From Mauremys mutica (Eukaryota > Chordata > Testudines > Geoemydidae), in contig NW_025422982.1 in NCBI RefSeq assembly GCF_020497125.1, positions 1 to 64,000 of the forward strand: a DNA stretch of 64,000 nt, in the 5' to 3' direction. Within the stretch, counting starts at the first letter, position 1. Each line of letters starts with the position of its first letter. Below are positions 11,921 to 23,684 of this stretch, piece by piece. The position numbers and the translations under genes are program-made. The notes under the pieces were generated by a model. It saw nothing but the letters and a program-made list of their open reading frames with translations. It was not told the origin of the DNA and did not search any database.

Positions 11921-11962
11921 TATAACGGCGGGGCGGAGCCGAACCGAGCCGGGCGGGCAGAG
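11921..11962 (-). other. FLNA: FLNA 5' UTR part of the first coding exon
   Basis: Upstream of the ATG at 11920 there is a good 3' splice site: the minus strand reads CTCCTCCCCAG ending at 11963, with a pyrimidine tract. About 42 nt of leader therefore seem to be spliced onto the start codon. Human FLNA also begins with a non-coding exon (family knowledge). Transcript data would settle the boundary. Confidence 0.6.
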
Positions 11963-11984
11963 CTGGGGAGGAGCCAGGGGCGTG

Positions 11985-12710
11985 AGCGGGGGGCGGGGAG
12001 ACCCCTGGGGGCGCTGGGGGGGGCGAGGAGATCCCCCCTCCCCTGGGAGCGGGGCGCGGGGAGACCCCTGGGGGGGCGCGGGCAGATCCCCCCTCCCCTG
12101 GGGGCTGGGCGCGGGGAGACCCCTGGGGGCGCGGGGGGGGGGGGCGGAGACCCCCCCTCCCCTGGGGGCGCTGGGGGGGGCGCGGGGGTCCCCCCCTCCC
12201 CTGGGAGCGGGGGTGGGGGAGACCCCTGGGGGGGCGCGGGGAGATCCCCCCTCCCCTGGGGGCGCTGGGGGGGGCGAGGAGATCCCCCTCCCCTGGGAGC
12301 TGGGCGCGGGGAGACCCCTGGGGGGGCGCGGGGAGATCCCCCCTCCCCTGGGGGCTGGGCGCGGGGAGACCCCTGGGGGCGCTGGGGGGGCGAGGAGATC
12401 CCCCCTCCCCTGGGAGCGGGGGGCGGGGGGGGACGGGGAGATCCCCCCTCCCCTGGGGGCGCTGGGGGGGGCGAGGAGATCCCCCCTCCCCAGGGAGCGG
12501 GGGGCGGGGGGGGACGGGGAGGACCCCCCCCTCCCCTGGGGGCGCTGGGGGGGGCGAGAAGATCCCCCCTCCCCTGGGAGCGGGGCGCGGGGAGACCCCT
12601 GGGGGCGCTGGGGGGGCGAGGAGATCCCCCCCTCCCCTGGGAGCGGGGGGCGGGGGGGGACGGGGAGACCCCCCTCCCCTGGGAGCGGGGGGCGGGGGGG
12701 CGCGTCTCCC
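11985..12710 (+). repeat. G-rich minisatellite upstream of the FLNA start codon
   Basis: About 12 units near 60 bp: GGGGAGACCCCTGGGGGCGC, GAGGAGATCCCCCCTCCCCT, GGGAGCGGGGCGC. It lies in the 5' UTR intron just upstream of the acceptor at 11963. Runs of four to nine G suggest G-quadruplex potential. Confidence 0.85.
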
Positions 12711-13149
12711 CCGGGAAGCTGGATCCGGGGCGCAGGGAAAGGGGGACGCGGGGGGGGCAGCACAGAGGCCGGGCTCCACCGGGGCCGCGCGGGGGGGGGG
12801 CTCGGGGCTCCCCTCTCCCCGGGGTGCGGCAGCAGCACCCAGACAGACACTGACCCAGACAGACGTTGACTCACGTCCACACACTGACAGGGTCACACCC
12901 GTGACAGCCCCGCGGGAGCGGGGGGAGGGGAGGGGAGGGGGGCCGGGGGCACCAGCGACTCGGGACCCCGCCGCGCTGAGGGAGGAGGGGTGCTGGGGAC
13001 CCAGGAGATCGGCCGTGGGGGAGGGGAATTTCTCCCCCTCCCCCAGGTCCTCCAGGCGCCAGAGCCGGGCGGGCTCCCACACGCAAGCCCGCTGCATTCC
13101 TGGGCTGGGAGGGGAGCTGGCGGCGGCCGGTCCCGCACGGCCCCCCCGG

Positions 13150-13790
13150 GCTGTGCCCCCCCCGATCGCCTGGGTCCCTGCCCCCCCCGATCGCCTGGGT
13201 CCCTGCCCCTCGTCCCCGCCCCATCGCCTGGGTCCCTGCCCATCACCTGGGCCCCTGCCCCTCGCCCCCCATCGCCTGGGTCCCTGCCCCTCGTCCCCCC
13301 CCCATTGCCTGGGTCCCTGTCCATCACCTGGGCCCCTGCCCCTCGCCCCCCATCACCTGGGTCTCTGCCCCCCCATCGCCTGGGTCCCTGCCCCTCGCCC
13401 CCCCCATCACCTGGGCCCCTGTCCCTCGCCCCCCATCACCGGGGTCCCTGCCGCCCCCCGATCGCCTGGGTCCCTGCCCATCACCTGGGCCCCTGCCCCT
13501 CGCCCCCATCACCTGGGTCTCTGCCCCCCCATCACCTGGGCCCCTGCCCCTCGCCCCCCCCATCGCCTGGGTCCCTGCCCCTCGCCCCCCCATCACCTGG
13601 GCCCCTGCCCCTCGCCCCCCTGGGTCCCTGCCCGTCACCCCACATCGCCTGGGTCCCTGCCCCCCCCCCCGATCGCCTGGGCCCCTGCCCCTCGCCCCCC
13701 CCATCGCCTGGGTCTCTGCCCCCCCCATTGCCTGGGTTCCCTGCCTCTTCCACCCCTCCCCCCATCGCCTGGGTCATCTCCCTTCACCCT
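13150..13790 (+). repeat. Minisatellite in the FLNA 5' intron
   Basis: Units of about 30 bp: CCATCGCCTGGGTCCCTGCC and CCTCGCCCC with CATCACCTGGGCC variants. Confidence 0.8.
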
Positions 13791-14204
13791 GGGGCCTGCC
13801 TGTAAACCCCCCCCCAATGAACACTCATCAGGGCTCCCTGTGGGAGAACCCAGCCTGGGGGCAGAGCTGGGGGGAGGGTGGGACGGATCCCCAGTCACCG
13901 CAGAGCCCAGGGGGTCCTGAGATCTGGGGGGCTGATCAGACAGCGCCCTCTTGCGGCCCATGGGCTGCAAACAGGGCCCAGTTGGGGGGTGACTGCCCTG
14001 CCCCCCCACTAGGGCTGGGTGGTTAACCCTGCATGCGCCTGACCCGTGACTCAGTACAGCTTTGGGGGAAGCAACCACAACGGCTGTTCGGAAAGAGGGG
14101 GGCCCCACCCAGGCTTCCGGACACAGCCAGGCATCGCCTGGCCCCCCACGCCCCATGGGTTGTGCAACATCGCGGCCCAGAGGGCAGCTGCTCGAAAGTG
14201 GGGG

Positions 14205-14690
14205 CACCAGCAGAGCTGGGGGGGGCAGGGCTAGACTGGCAGGGGCTGCGGGTCGGGAGTGAGGGGCACGGGCAGAGCTGGGGGGGCAGGGCCAGGCTGG
14301 CAGGGGCTGCGGGTTGGGAGTGAGGGGCACCGGCAGAGCTGGGGGGGCAGGGCCAGGCTGGCAGGGGCTGCGGGTCGGGAGTGAGGGGCACCGGCAGAGC
14401 TGGGGGGGGCAGGGCCAGGCTGGCAGGGGCTGCGGGACGGCAGTGAGGGGCACTGGCAGAGCTGGGGGGGCAGGGCCAGGCTGGCAGGGGCTGCGGGTCG
14501 GGAGTGAGGGGCACCGGCAGAGCTGGGGGGGGCAGGGCCAGGCTGGCAGCTGGGGGGGGGCAGGGCCAGGCTGGCAGGGGCTGCGGGTCGGGAGTGAGGG
14601 GCACTGGCAGAGCTGGGGGGGCAGGGCCAGGCTGGCAGGGGCTGCGGGTCGGGAGTGAGGGGCACCGGCAGAGCTGGGGGGGGCTGTGGG
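14205..14690 (-). repeat. Family B minisatellite
   Basis: Eight reverse units of about 60 bp (GGCAGGGGCTGCGGGTCGGG, AGTGAGGGGCACCGGCAGAG). Confidence 0.88.
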
Positions 14691-14889
14691 TATTGGAGCC
14701 CCGCCCGACCCCACCCTGAGTCACGGTGGAGAATCAGGTCGGGGCGCCCCCTGGTGCCCAGAATCCATATGGCTGCGCTAATGTGCCTGTGAGCAGCGTC
14801 TCCTCCCGGCCACCGTCCGGCCACCAATTCCCCCCTCAGCTACCCTCCCTCTGCCCCCTCCGCACCCCATCTCTCTATCAGCTGCCAGC

Positions 14890-15720
14890 CCCCATCCCCC
14901 CACCTACCCCACCCCCTCCAGCTACCTACCTACCCCACCCCCCTGCAGCTACCCCCACCCCCTCCAGCTACCTACCTACCCCACCCCCCTGCAGCTACCC
15001 CCACCCCCTCCAGCTACCTACCTACCCCACCCCCCTGCAGCTACCCCCACCCCCTCCAGCTACCTACCTACCCCACCCCCCTGCAGCTACCCCCACCCCC
15101 TCCAGCTACCTACTTACCCCCTCCCCCTCCAGCTACCCCCAACCCCCCACCTACCTACCTACCCCCACCCCCTCCAGCTACCTACCTACCCCACCCCCCT
15201 GCAGCTACCCCCACCCCCTCCAGCTACCTACTGACCCCCTCCCCCTCCAGCTACCCCCCACCCCCCACCTACCTACCTCCCCCCACCCCCTCCAGCTACC
15301 CCCACCCCCCCACCTACCTACCCCCACCCCCTCCAGCTACCCCACCCCCTCCAGCTACCTACCTACCCCTCCCCCTCCAGCTACCCCCACCCCCCCACCT
15401 ACCTAGCTACCCCCACTCCCTCCAGCTACCCCACCCCTCCCCCCTCCAGCTACCCCCCACCCCACCTACCTACCCCACCCCCTCCAGCTACCCCCTCCCC
15501 CTCCAGCTACCTACCTACCCCTCCCCTCTTCAGCTACCCCCTCCCCCTCCCCCTACCTACCTCCCCCCACCCCCTCCAGCTACCCCCACCCCCTCCACCT
15601 ACCTACCCCCAGCCCCCCTCCAGCTACCTACCCCCAGCCCCCCTCCAGCTATCCATCCACCAACCCGCCCATCCTCTATCCTCCCACACCCCCTCTATCT
15701 ATCTACCCACCCCACCCGCC
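14890..15720 (+). repeat. CTACC-rich minisatellite
   Basis: Units of about 45-60 bp with CAGCTACCTACCTACCCCAC and CCCTGCAGCTACCCCCACC, strongly C-biased on plus. Confidence 0.85.
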
Positions 15721-15724
15721 CCCT

Positions 15725-15757
15725 CTGTCTATCTATCTATCTATCTATCTATCTGCA
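15725..15757 (+). repeat. (CTAT)n microsatellite
   Basis: About seven perfect TCTA repeats at the right end of the CTACC-rich array. Confidence 0.95.
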
Positions 15758-16144
15758 GATACAATCCCCGCCCCCTCCCCTCGTTCCCACTTGATGCAAA
15801 CCCAAGTTCCTGGGCTCTGCACTGGGGAGAACTTCCACTCGGGGCTGCCCCAGGGCTCTGACTAGTTGATCTAATGGGGCCTTCAGCTTCCACCGCCCCA
15901 TTACAGGGAGCAGGGGTGGGCACTGGGGGGAGGGGTGCAGGCTCCAACCCTGATGCCATGGGGCAGGGGGAGGACAGAGAGCTGGACTCCCCAGCTGGGG
16001 GAGGATGCTGTAAAGGTGGGTGAGGGCAGGCCCTGGCCTCTCTGGTCTGGGGTCTGGCTGAGTCCAGAGCTCAGGCCCCACAGGATTCAAGGTCTGGCAT
16101 CCTAAAAGGGCAGGGACAGGCCTAGCAAATGGAAAGAGGCAAGG

Positions 16145-16515
16145 AGACTGCCCCCAACCCCAGCCCTGCCGGTGCCCCTCACTCCCGACCCGCAGCCCCT
16201 GCCAGCCCAGTCCTGCCGGTGCCCCTCACTCCCGACCCGCAGCCCCTGCCAGCCCAGCCCTGCCAGTGCCCCTCACTCCCGACCCGCAGCCCCTGCCAGC
16301 CCAGTCCTGCCGGTGCCCCTCACTCCCGACCCGCAGCCCCTGCCAGCCCGGCCCTGGGCTTCCCCCAGCCCTGCCAGTGCCCCTCACTCCCGACCCGCAG
16401 CCCCTGCCAGCCCAGCCCTGCCGGTGCCCCTCACTCCCGACCCGCAGCCCCTGCCAGCCCAGCCCTGCCGGTGCCCCTCACTCCCGACCCGCAGCCCCTG
16501 CCAGCCTGGGCTCTC
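16145..16515 (+). repeat. Family B minisatellite
   Basis: Seven forward units, mostly 47 bp, shorter than elsewhere because the GGGCTCC spacer is missing. Confidence 0.88.
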
Positions 16516-16754
16516 TGTGGAGCTGGGGAAGGATTATCTCTGTGAAATGTGTCCCAAGTAGCTCAGTGCCTGCAGTGCTGTGATTCAGCCGCCAAGCGGC
16601 GCCACCCCGACCCACTCCCCTCCCCGCCCACCCCCGACCATCCCACGCAAACGCCCAGCGCAGGGACCTGGCTTCATATTTTCCCCTTATTTGGAGAGTT
16701 CAGTTTCCCTGGGATTTTTAAATAACAAGACAAAAGTGCCCACCCCCTCCCCAG

Positions 16755-17215
16755 GGCCAGGCTAGCAGGGGCTGCGGGTTGGGAGTGAGGGGCACCAGCA
16801 GGACTGGGCTAGCAGGGGCTGCGGGTCAGGAGTGAGGGGCACCGGCAGAGCTGGGGAGAGCCCAGGGCTGGGCTAGCAGGGGCTGCAGGTCGGGAGTGAG
16901 GGGCACCGGCAGGACTGGGCTAGCAGGGGCTGCGGGTCGGGAGTGAGGGGCACCGGCAGGACTGGGCTAGCAGGGGCTGCGGGTCGGGAGTGAGGGGCAC
17001 CGGCAGGACTGGGCTAGCAGGGGCTGCGGGTCGGGAGTGAGGGGCACCGGCAGGACTGGGCTAGCAGGGGCTGCGGGTCGGGAGTGAGGGGCACCGGCAG
17101 GACTGGGCTAGCAGGGGCTGCGGGTCGGGAGTGAGGGGCACCGGCAGAGCTGGGGAGAGCCCAGGGCTGGGCTAGCAGGGGCTGCGGGTCGGGAGTGAGG
17201 GGCACCGGCAGGGCT
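16755..17215 (-). repeat. Family B minisatellite, opposite orientation
   Basis: Nine reverse units (GCTAGCAGGGGCTGCGGGTC, GGGAGTGAGGGGCACCGGCA). With the array at 16145 it forms an inverted pair separated by 240 bp, which could form a cruciform. Confidence 0.88.
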
Positions 17216-17479
17216 GGGGGTCTGCACTCTATATTTTATACTTGGGGTGAGCTGGGGGCAGAGGTGCAGCCAGGCCGGGGGTCCTGTTGTGTGTGTGGGG
17301 AGAGGGGTGATTCCCCAAGCTGTTGTGGGAGTGTTGGGGAGGTTTCCATGTCTCAGATGTGGTTAAAAGTGTCTGGGGAGCCCCCCAGGCCCAGGGGTTT
17401 GATGTGGGCTGAGCCCCCCCCATCCCATCCATCCCCCCGGCCTGGGCCTGAGGCAGCAGCTGCAGCTTCAAACAGCCTG

Positions 17480-17875
17480 AGTTACTGACCCTCCACCCAT
17501 CCATCTGTCCCCCCACCCGTCCATCTCCCCGCCTGTCCATCTGTCCATCCATTCACCTCCCTGTCTATTCCCCCACCCGTCCGTCCATCTGTCCATCCCC
17601 CCACCCGTCCACCTCCCTGTGCATCCATCCCTCCACCCATCCATCTGTCCGTCTGTCCCCCCACCCGTCCGTCCGTCCATCCCCCCCCCACCCATCCGTC
17701 TGTCCATCCATTCACCTCCCTGTCTGTCTATCCCCCCACCCGTCCGTCCATCTGTCCATCCCCCCGCCCGTCCACCTCCCCACCCCTCCATCTGTCCACC
17801 CCCCCACCCGTCCATGCACCCCTCTACCTGTCTGTCTATCCACCCATCCATCTACCCAGCCGCCCACCTGTCCGT
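17480..17875 (+). repeat. (CCAT/CCGT)n-derived minisatellite
   Basis: Imperfect CCATCTGTCCATCC and CCCCCCACCCGTCC repeats. Confidence 0.85.
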
Positions 17876-18153
17876 CCCGCCCTGCTCTGCCCAGCTTGGC
17901 GCGGGCCAGGTCCCTGGGTCCCCCCCCTGCACCCTAACCCTGAGGAAGACCCCGCCAGCCCCCCCCCCCAGCTCTCTGCCCCCCTCACCCCAGCAGCAAG
18001 AAACGAGTCACCCGGGGAGACGGAGCAGGGACCCCAAAGCCCCGCCCTCCCCCCCGGCACGGCCCCCCCGCGGCTCCCCGGTCCCTGCCCCCCAACACTG
18101 GCTCCCATCCCGGGGGACCCCGACCCGGCACCGACCGCCCAGCCCCCGCTCAC

Positions 18154-18262
18154 CTGGCAGAGCCGGTCCGGTCCGGTCCGTGGCCGGAGCAGAACTGGGA
18201 CGAGCCGCGCCCGGCGGGGGAAGGAGCCGCTGGGGGGGGGGGCGCCTGGCGAAACGGCCTTA
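18154..18262 (-). other. FLNA: Probable FLNA non-coding first exon
   Basis: On the minus strand a GC-rich leader containing three GGTCC/GGACC repeats ends at 18154 with CTGCCAG followed by the consensus donor GTGAGC. It lies 6.2 kb upstream of the acceptor at 11963. No other gene start on this strand lies nearby, so it is assigned to FLNA by inference. The 5' limit near 18262 is a guess from the promoter elements just beyond it. Confidence 0.55.
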
Positions 18263-18310
18263 ATTGGTAAAAGCGCCGAGAGCCGGGGGGGTCGCTGTCC
18301 ACGAGCCGGG
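18255..18310 (-). promoter_or_regulatory. Candidate FLNA promoter with CCAAT box
   Basis: Reading the minus strand, a CCAAT motif (ATTGG on plus at 18263-18267) within TTTTACCAATTAAGG lies directly upstream of the GC-rich leader that ends in the donor at 18154. The surrounding DNA is CpG-rich. No TATA box is clear. Confidence 0.45.
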
Positions 18311-18319
18311 ATGGAGGGA

Positions 18320-19165
18320 GAGACCCGCCCCCTCCCCCCCCCGCGTCCCCCCACCATCTCATCCCGCCCCTTCCCCCCACCGTCCCGTCCCGCCCCCCCG
18401 CGTCCCAGCCCCATCCCGCCCCCCCGCGTCCCGTCCCGGCCCCATCCCGCCCCCCCTCCGTGTCCCAGCCCAGCCCCCTCCCCCACCATCCCGTCCCGCC
18501 CCCCCCCCGCGTCCCAGCCCCCTCCCCCCCCGCCCCTTCCCCCCCCCCGCGTCCCGTCCCGGCCCCCTCCCCCCCATCCCGTCCCGCCCCCCGCCTCTGC
18601 CCCCCCCCGTCCCGTCCCGGCCCCATCCCGCCCCCCCTCCGCGTCCCAGCCCCCTCCCCCCCCGCCCCTTCCCCCCCCCCGCGTCCCGTCCCGGCCCCCT
18701 CCCCCCCCTCCCGTCCCGCCCCCCCGCGTCCCAACCCAGCCCCCTCCCCCACCATCCCGTCCCGCCCCCCCCGCGTCCCGTCCCGATCCCGCCCCTTCCC
18801 CCCACCATCCCGTCCCGCTCCCCCCCCCCCGCGTCCCGGCCCGGCCCCATCCCGCCCCCCCGCGTCCCATCCCGCCCCCCGCCCCTTCCCCCCACCATCC
18901 CGTCCCGCCCCCCCATCCCATCCCATCCCATCCCCCCCGCGTCCCGGCCCCATCCCGCCCCTTCCCCCCACCATCCCGTCCCGGCCCCCCGCGTCCCGGC
19001 CCGAGCCCGCCCCTTCCCCCCACCATCCCGGCCCGCCCCCCCCCGCGTCCCCGCCCGGCCCCAGCCCGCCCCCCGCCCCTTCCCCCCCCATCCCGTCCCG
19101 CCCCCCCATCCCATCCCATCCCCCCCGTCTCGGCCCCCTCGCCCCACCGTCCCGCCCCCCCATCG
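18320..19165 (+). repeat. C-rich minisatellite upstream of the FLNA first exon
   Basis: Short units (CCATCCCGTCCCGCCCCCCC, GCGTCCCGGCCCC) of about 20-45 bp, nearly devoid of A. It begins about 60 bp beyond the candidate FLNA promoter. Confidence 0.85.
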
Positions 19166-19379
19166 CCCACGGATGAGATCAGCGCCTGGCCCCATCCCTG
19201 GGGTGGGAGACGGGACCTTCGCGTCTAGGGGGCGTCACTGCCCTCAGTGACCCCCCCCCGGGCAGCTTCCCCCCAGGCCCAGCCAAGTCTCTGTCACCCC
19301 AGGTGACTCATGGCTGGGCGAGGTGGGGGGAGGGTCTGACCCATGGGCGTGGGGTCAGGGTGCGGCCCCGAGGAGAGTG

Positions 19380-20875
19380 GGTTTAGGTGGGGGACTGGGG
19401 GTGGATGGGGGTTGAATGGGTGGGGGGCTTGTTATGGGGGGAGAGGACTGCAGGGCTGGGGGCTGGCACAGGGCTGGGGGGCTGGCACAGGGCTGGGGGC
19501 GGATGGGGGGCTTGTTATGGGGGGACAGGACTGCAGGGCTGGGGGCTGGCACAGGGGTGGGGGCGGATGGGGGGACAGGACTGCAGGGCTGGGGGCAGGC
19601 ACAGGTCTGGGGGCATTGTTATGGTGTGACAGGACTGCAGGGGTGTGGGGCTGGCACAGGGGTGGGGGCTGGCACAGGGGTGGGGGCTGGGGGTGGATGG
19701 GGGGCTTGTTATGGGGGACAGGACTGCAGGGCTGGGGGCTGGCACAGGGCTGGGGGTGGATGGGGGGACAGGACTGCAGGGCTGGGGGCTGGCACAGGGC
19801 TGGGGGCTGGGGGTGGATGGGGGGCTTGTTATGGGGGGACAGGACTGCAGGGCTGGGGGCTGGCACAGGGCTGGGGGGCTTGTTATGGGGGGACAGGACT
19901 GCAGGGCTGGGGGCTGGCACAGGGCTGGGGGGCTTGGTATGGGGGGACAGGACTGCAGGGGTGGGGGGCTGGCACAGGGGTGGGGGCTGGCACAGGGGTG
20001 GGGGCTGGGGGTGGATGGGGGGCTTGTTATGGGGGACAGGACTGCAGGGCTGGGGGCTGGCACAGGGCTGGGGGTGGATGGGGGGACAGGACTGCAGGGC
20101 TGGGGGCTGGCACAGGGCTGGGGGCTGGGGGTGGATGGGGGGCTTGTTATGGGGGGACAGGACTGCAGGGCGGGGGGGAGGCACAGGGCTGGGGGGCTTG
20201 TTATGGGGGGACAGGACTGCAGGGCTGGGGGCTGGCACAGGGCTGGGGGGCTTGTTATGGGGGGACAGGACTGCAGGGGTGGGGGGCTGGCACAGGGGTG
20301 GGGGCTGGCACAGGGGTGGGGGCTGGGGGTGGATGGGGGGCTTGTTATGGGGGGACAGGACTGCAGGGCTGGGGGCTGGCACAGGGCTGGGGGTGGATGG
20401 GGGGACAGGACTGCAGGGCTGGGGGCTGGCACAGGGCTGGGGGCTGGGGGTGGATGGGGGGCTTGTTATGGGGGGACAGGACTGCAGGGCTGGGGGCTGG
20501 CACAGGGCTGGGGGCTGTGGGTGGATGGGGGGCTAGTAATGGGGGTACACGACTGCAGGGCTGGGGGGCTGGCACAGGGCTGGGGGGCTTGTTATGGGGG
20601 GACAGGACTGCAGGGCTGGGGGCTGGCACAGGGCTGGGGGGCTGGCACAGGGCTGGGGGGCTTGTTATGGGGGGACAGGACTGCAGGGCTGGGGGCTGGC
20701 ACAGGGCTGGGGGGCTTGGTATGGGGGACAGGACTGCAGGGCTGGGGGCTGGCACAGGGCTGGGGGCTGGCACAGGGCTGGGGGTGGATGGGGGGCTTGT
20801 TATGGGGGGACAGGACTGTAGGGGTGGGGGACAGGCACAGGGCTGGGGGCTGGCACAGGGCTGGGGGGCTGGCAC
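19380..20875 (+). repeat. G-rich minisatellite between FLNA and HAUS7
   Basis: More than 20 units with GACAGGACTGCAGGGCTGGG, GGCTGGCACAGGGCTGGGGG and CTTGTTATGGGGG in varying combinations; basic step about 22 bp in 60-90 bp higher-order units. Confidence 0.88.
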
Positions 20876-20879
20876 TCCA

Positions 20880-21775
20880 GCAGTGGGGCAGGAAATGAGG
20901 CGGCAGAGCGGGAAAGCAGCCTGTGGTTGATAAGGGGTGCCCGGGTCATGCCTGCGGGCCCTAGATAAAACCGGGGGTGTGGGGGGAACGCACCCGCCCC
21001 ATGGCCTGGCCCTGATACCAGCCCCCAGGGCAGCCCAGGGTCTCCATTGGCTACTGTCAGCTCTTTCAGGGGGACGTTAGTGTCGGGTCTCTCGGAGCCC
21101 CATGGCTGAGCTGGGGGCCGGGGTCTTTTCTCCCAGCCGCCCCTAGACAGGGCAGGGGAGGGACCCTCCAGGGACCCCCAGCTCCTGCCCGGCTCCTTCC
21201 AGGGCTCGGAAGCCGGCGGGTTCGGTTGTTTTCTGCTGAAGGAAGGAGCGGGGGAGACACGTGGGGGGGACACGTTTCACCTTGCCCCACCCCCCTCGTG
21301 CCAGAGTTCACTTTGCACCAGCACGTGCCAGGCTAGGGGTCAGCAGCACGGGTGGAGGTCAGAGGTCAGCGGGCCCGTGCGAGCCAGCAGGGTGGGGGTG
21401 TCAGCGCTCCCTGGTGGAGGGAGGGGATGGGAGATGCTGGGGGGTGTCCCTGTGCGTGTGTGCGCAGCACACGCGTGTTCCTTGGGGTACGGTGCACACG
21501 GCCCTGGTTCCTGTGCACACGTGACACGGGGACCCGCTGTGCAGGGCGAGTTTGAGGGCCAGTGTCTCAGTGCGTGCAGGGGGGGGCTCACAAGTGCACT
21601 GACCCCCCAGCTCAGGGCTCCCCTCAAACACAGCGACTCCCCCCTGCTCACCAGACCAAGATGCAGAAATGAACCGTCAGGGTCACGCCCACGTCCACAC
21701 CCGGCCACACTCTGACACGCGGCCCCACGGCCGACACCTTCACACCCTGCTCGAGCCCCAGCCAGGGGGCACCGG
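20880..21775. other. Non-repetitive intergenic stretch
   Basis: No recognisable coding exon or transposon. It contains GATAAAACCGG, a run of GTGTGTGCGC/CACACGCGTG sequence and an E-box-like CACGTG (about 21322 and 21519). Possible regulatory DNA, but nothing specific can be shown. Confidence 0.4.
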
Positions 21776-21779
21776 CCCC

Positions 21780-23480
21780 AGCCCCAGGGCAGGGACTGGC
21801 TGGCGCAGGGGGGCGGGGAATGGGGCAGGGGCCTGTTCCCTTTGGGGGGCACCAGCCCCGATCTGGCCCCAGGGCAGGGACTGGCTGGCTCAGGGGGGCA
21901 GGGAATGGGGGGCAGGGGCCTGTTCCCTTTGGGGGACACCAGCTCCCACCCGGCCCAAGGGGGGGGGACTGGCTGGCGCAGGGGGGCGGGGAATGGGGCA
22001 GGGGCCTGGCCCCTCTAGGGGACACCAGCTCCCACCCGGCCCAAGGGGGGGGACTGGCTGGCGCAGGGGGGCGGGGAATGGGGCAGGGGCCTGGCCCCTC
22101 TAGGGGACACCAGCTCCCACCCGGCCCAAGGGGGGGGGACTGGCTGGCGCAGGGGGGCGGGGAATGGGGCAGGGGCCTGGCCCCTCTAGGGGACACCAGC
22201 TCCCACCCGGCCCAAGGGGGGGGGGACTGGCTGGCGCAGGGGGGCAGGGAATGGGGGGCAGGGGCCTGTTCCCTTTGGGGGGCACCAGCCCCGATCTGGC
22301 CCCAGGGCAGGGACTGGCTGGCGCAGGGGGGCGGGGAATGGGGGGCAGGGGCCTGGCCCCTCTAGGGGACACCAGCTCCCACCCGGCCCAAGGGGGGGGG
22401 ACTGGCTGGCGCAGGGGGGCAGGGAATGGGGGGCAGGGGCCTGGCCCCTCTAGGGGACACCAGCTCCCACCCGGCCCAAGGGGGGGGACTGGCTGGCGCA
22501 GGGGGGCGGGGAATGGGGGGCAGGGGCCTGGCCCCTCTAGGGGACACCAGCTCCCACCCGGCCCAAGGGGGGGGGACTGGCTGGCTCAGGGGGGCGGGGA
22601 ATGGGGGGCAGGGGCCTGGCCCCTCTAGGGGACACCAGCTCCCACCCGGCCCAAGGGGGGGGACTGGCTGGCGCAGGGGGGCGGGGAATGGGGGGCAGGG
22701 GCCTGGCCCCTCTGGGGGACACCAGCTCCCACCCGGCCCAAGGGGGGGGGACTGGCTGGCGCAGGGGGGCAGGGAATGGGGGGCAGGGGCCTGTTCCCGG
22801 GGGGGGGCACCAGCCCCGATCTGGCCCCAGGGCAGGGACTGGCTGGCGCAGGGGGGCGGGGAATGGGGGGCAGGGGCCTGGCCCCTCTAGGGGACACCAG
22901 CTCCCACCCGGCCCAAGGGGGGGGGACTGGCTGGCGCAGGGGGGCGGGGAATGGGGGGCAGGGGCCTGGCCCCGCGAGGGGACACCAGCTCCCACCCGGC
23001 CCCAGCGGGGGGTCTGGCTGGCGCCGGGGGGCGGGGAATGGGGGGCAGGGGCCTGGCCCCTCTAGGGGACACCAGCTCCCACCCGGCCCAAGGGGGGGGG
23101 ACTGGCTGGCTCAGGGGGGCGGGGAATGGGGGGCAGGGGCCTGGCCCCTCTAGGGGACACCAGCTCCCACCCGGCCCAAGGGGGGGGACTGGCTGGCGCA
23201 GGGGGGCGGGGAATGGGGGGCAGGGGCCTGGCCCCTCTGGGGGACACCAGCTCCCACCCGGCCCAAGGGGGGGGGACTGGCTGGCGCAGGGGGGCAGGGA
23301 ATGGGGGGCAGGGGCCTGGCCCCTCTAGGGGACACCAGCTCCCACCCGGCCCAAGGGGGGGGGGACTGGCTGGCTCAGGGGGGCAGGGAATGGGGGGCAG
23401 GGGCCTGTTCCCTTTTGGGGGCACCAGCCCCGATCCGGCCCCACAGCAGGGACTGGCTGGCTCAGAATGGGGCCGGACCC
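21780..23480 (-). repeat. Family C 88-bp minisatellite
   Basis: About 19 units of roughly 88 bp with GGACTGGCTGGCGCAGGGGG, GCGGGGAATGGGGGGCAGGG and GACACCAGCTCCCACCCGGC. The family reappears in opposite orientation in CCNQ intron 4 and beyond the CCNQ stop. Confidence 0.92.
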
Positions 23481-23684
23481 CAACCCCGGGGCCGAGGCTC
23501 AGTCCCGGCGCTGGCCCCCTGCCAGATGTGGTCACAGAGAGCTGGGGGGGGGGCAGCGGCCCTCCCTCCCCTCCCTCCAGCCCCATTACCTCAGCCCCTC
23601 AGGAATCCCGGCCCCAGAGGAGGTGGAAGGATCCTTGAGAAACATCAGCTGGGGCAGGGAACTGGAGTTAACAGGCCAGAGCCC

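Noticed and set aside
19343..20930. Gly/Trp-rich (plus) and Pro-rich (minus) open frames of 300-500 residues
   Set aside because: Pure tandem-repeat translation in both strands, no flanking gene signals.
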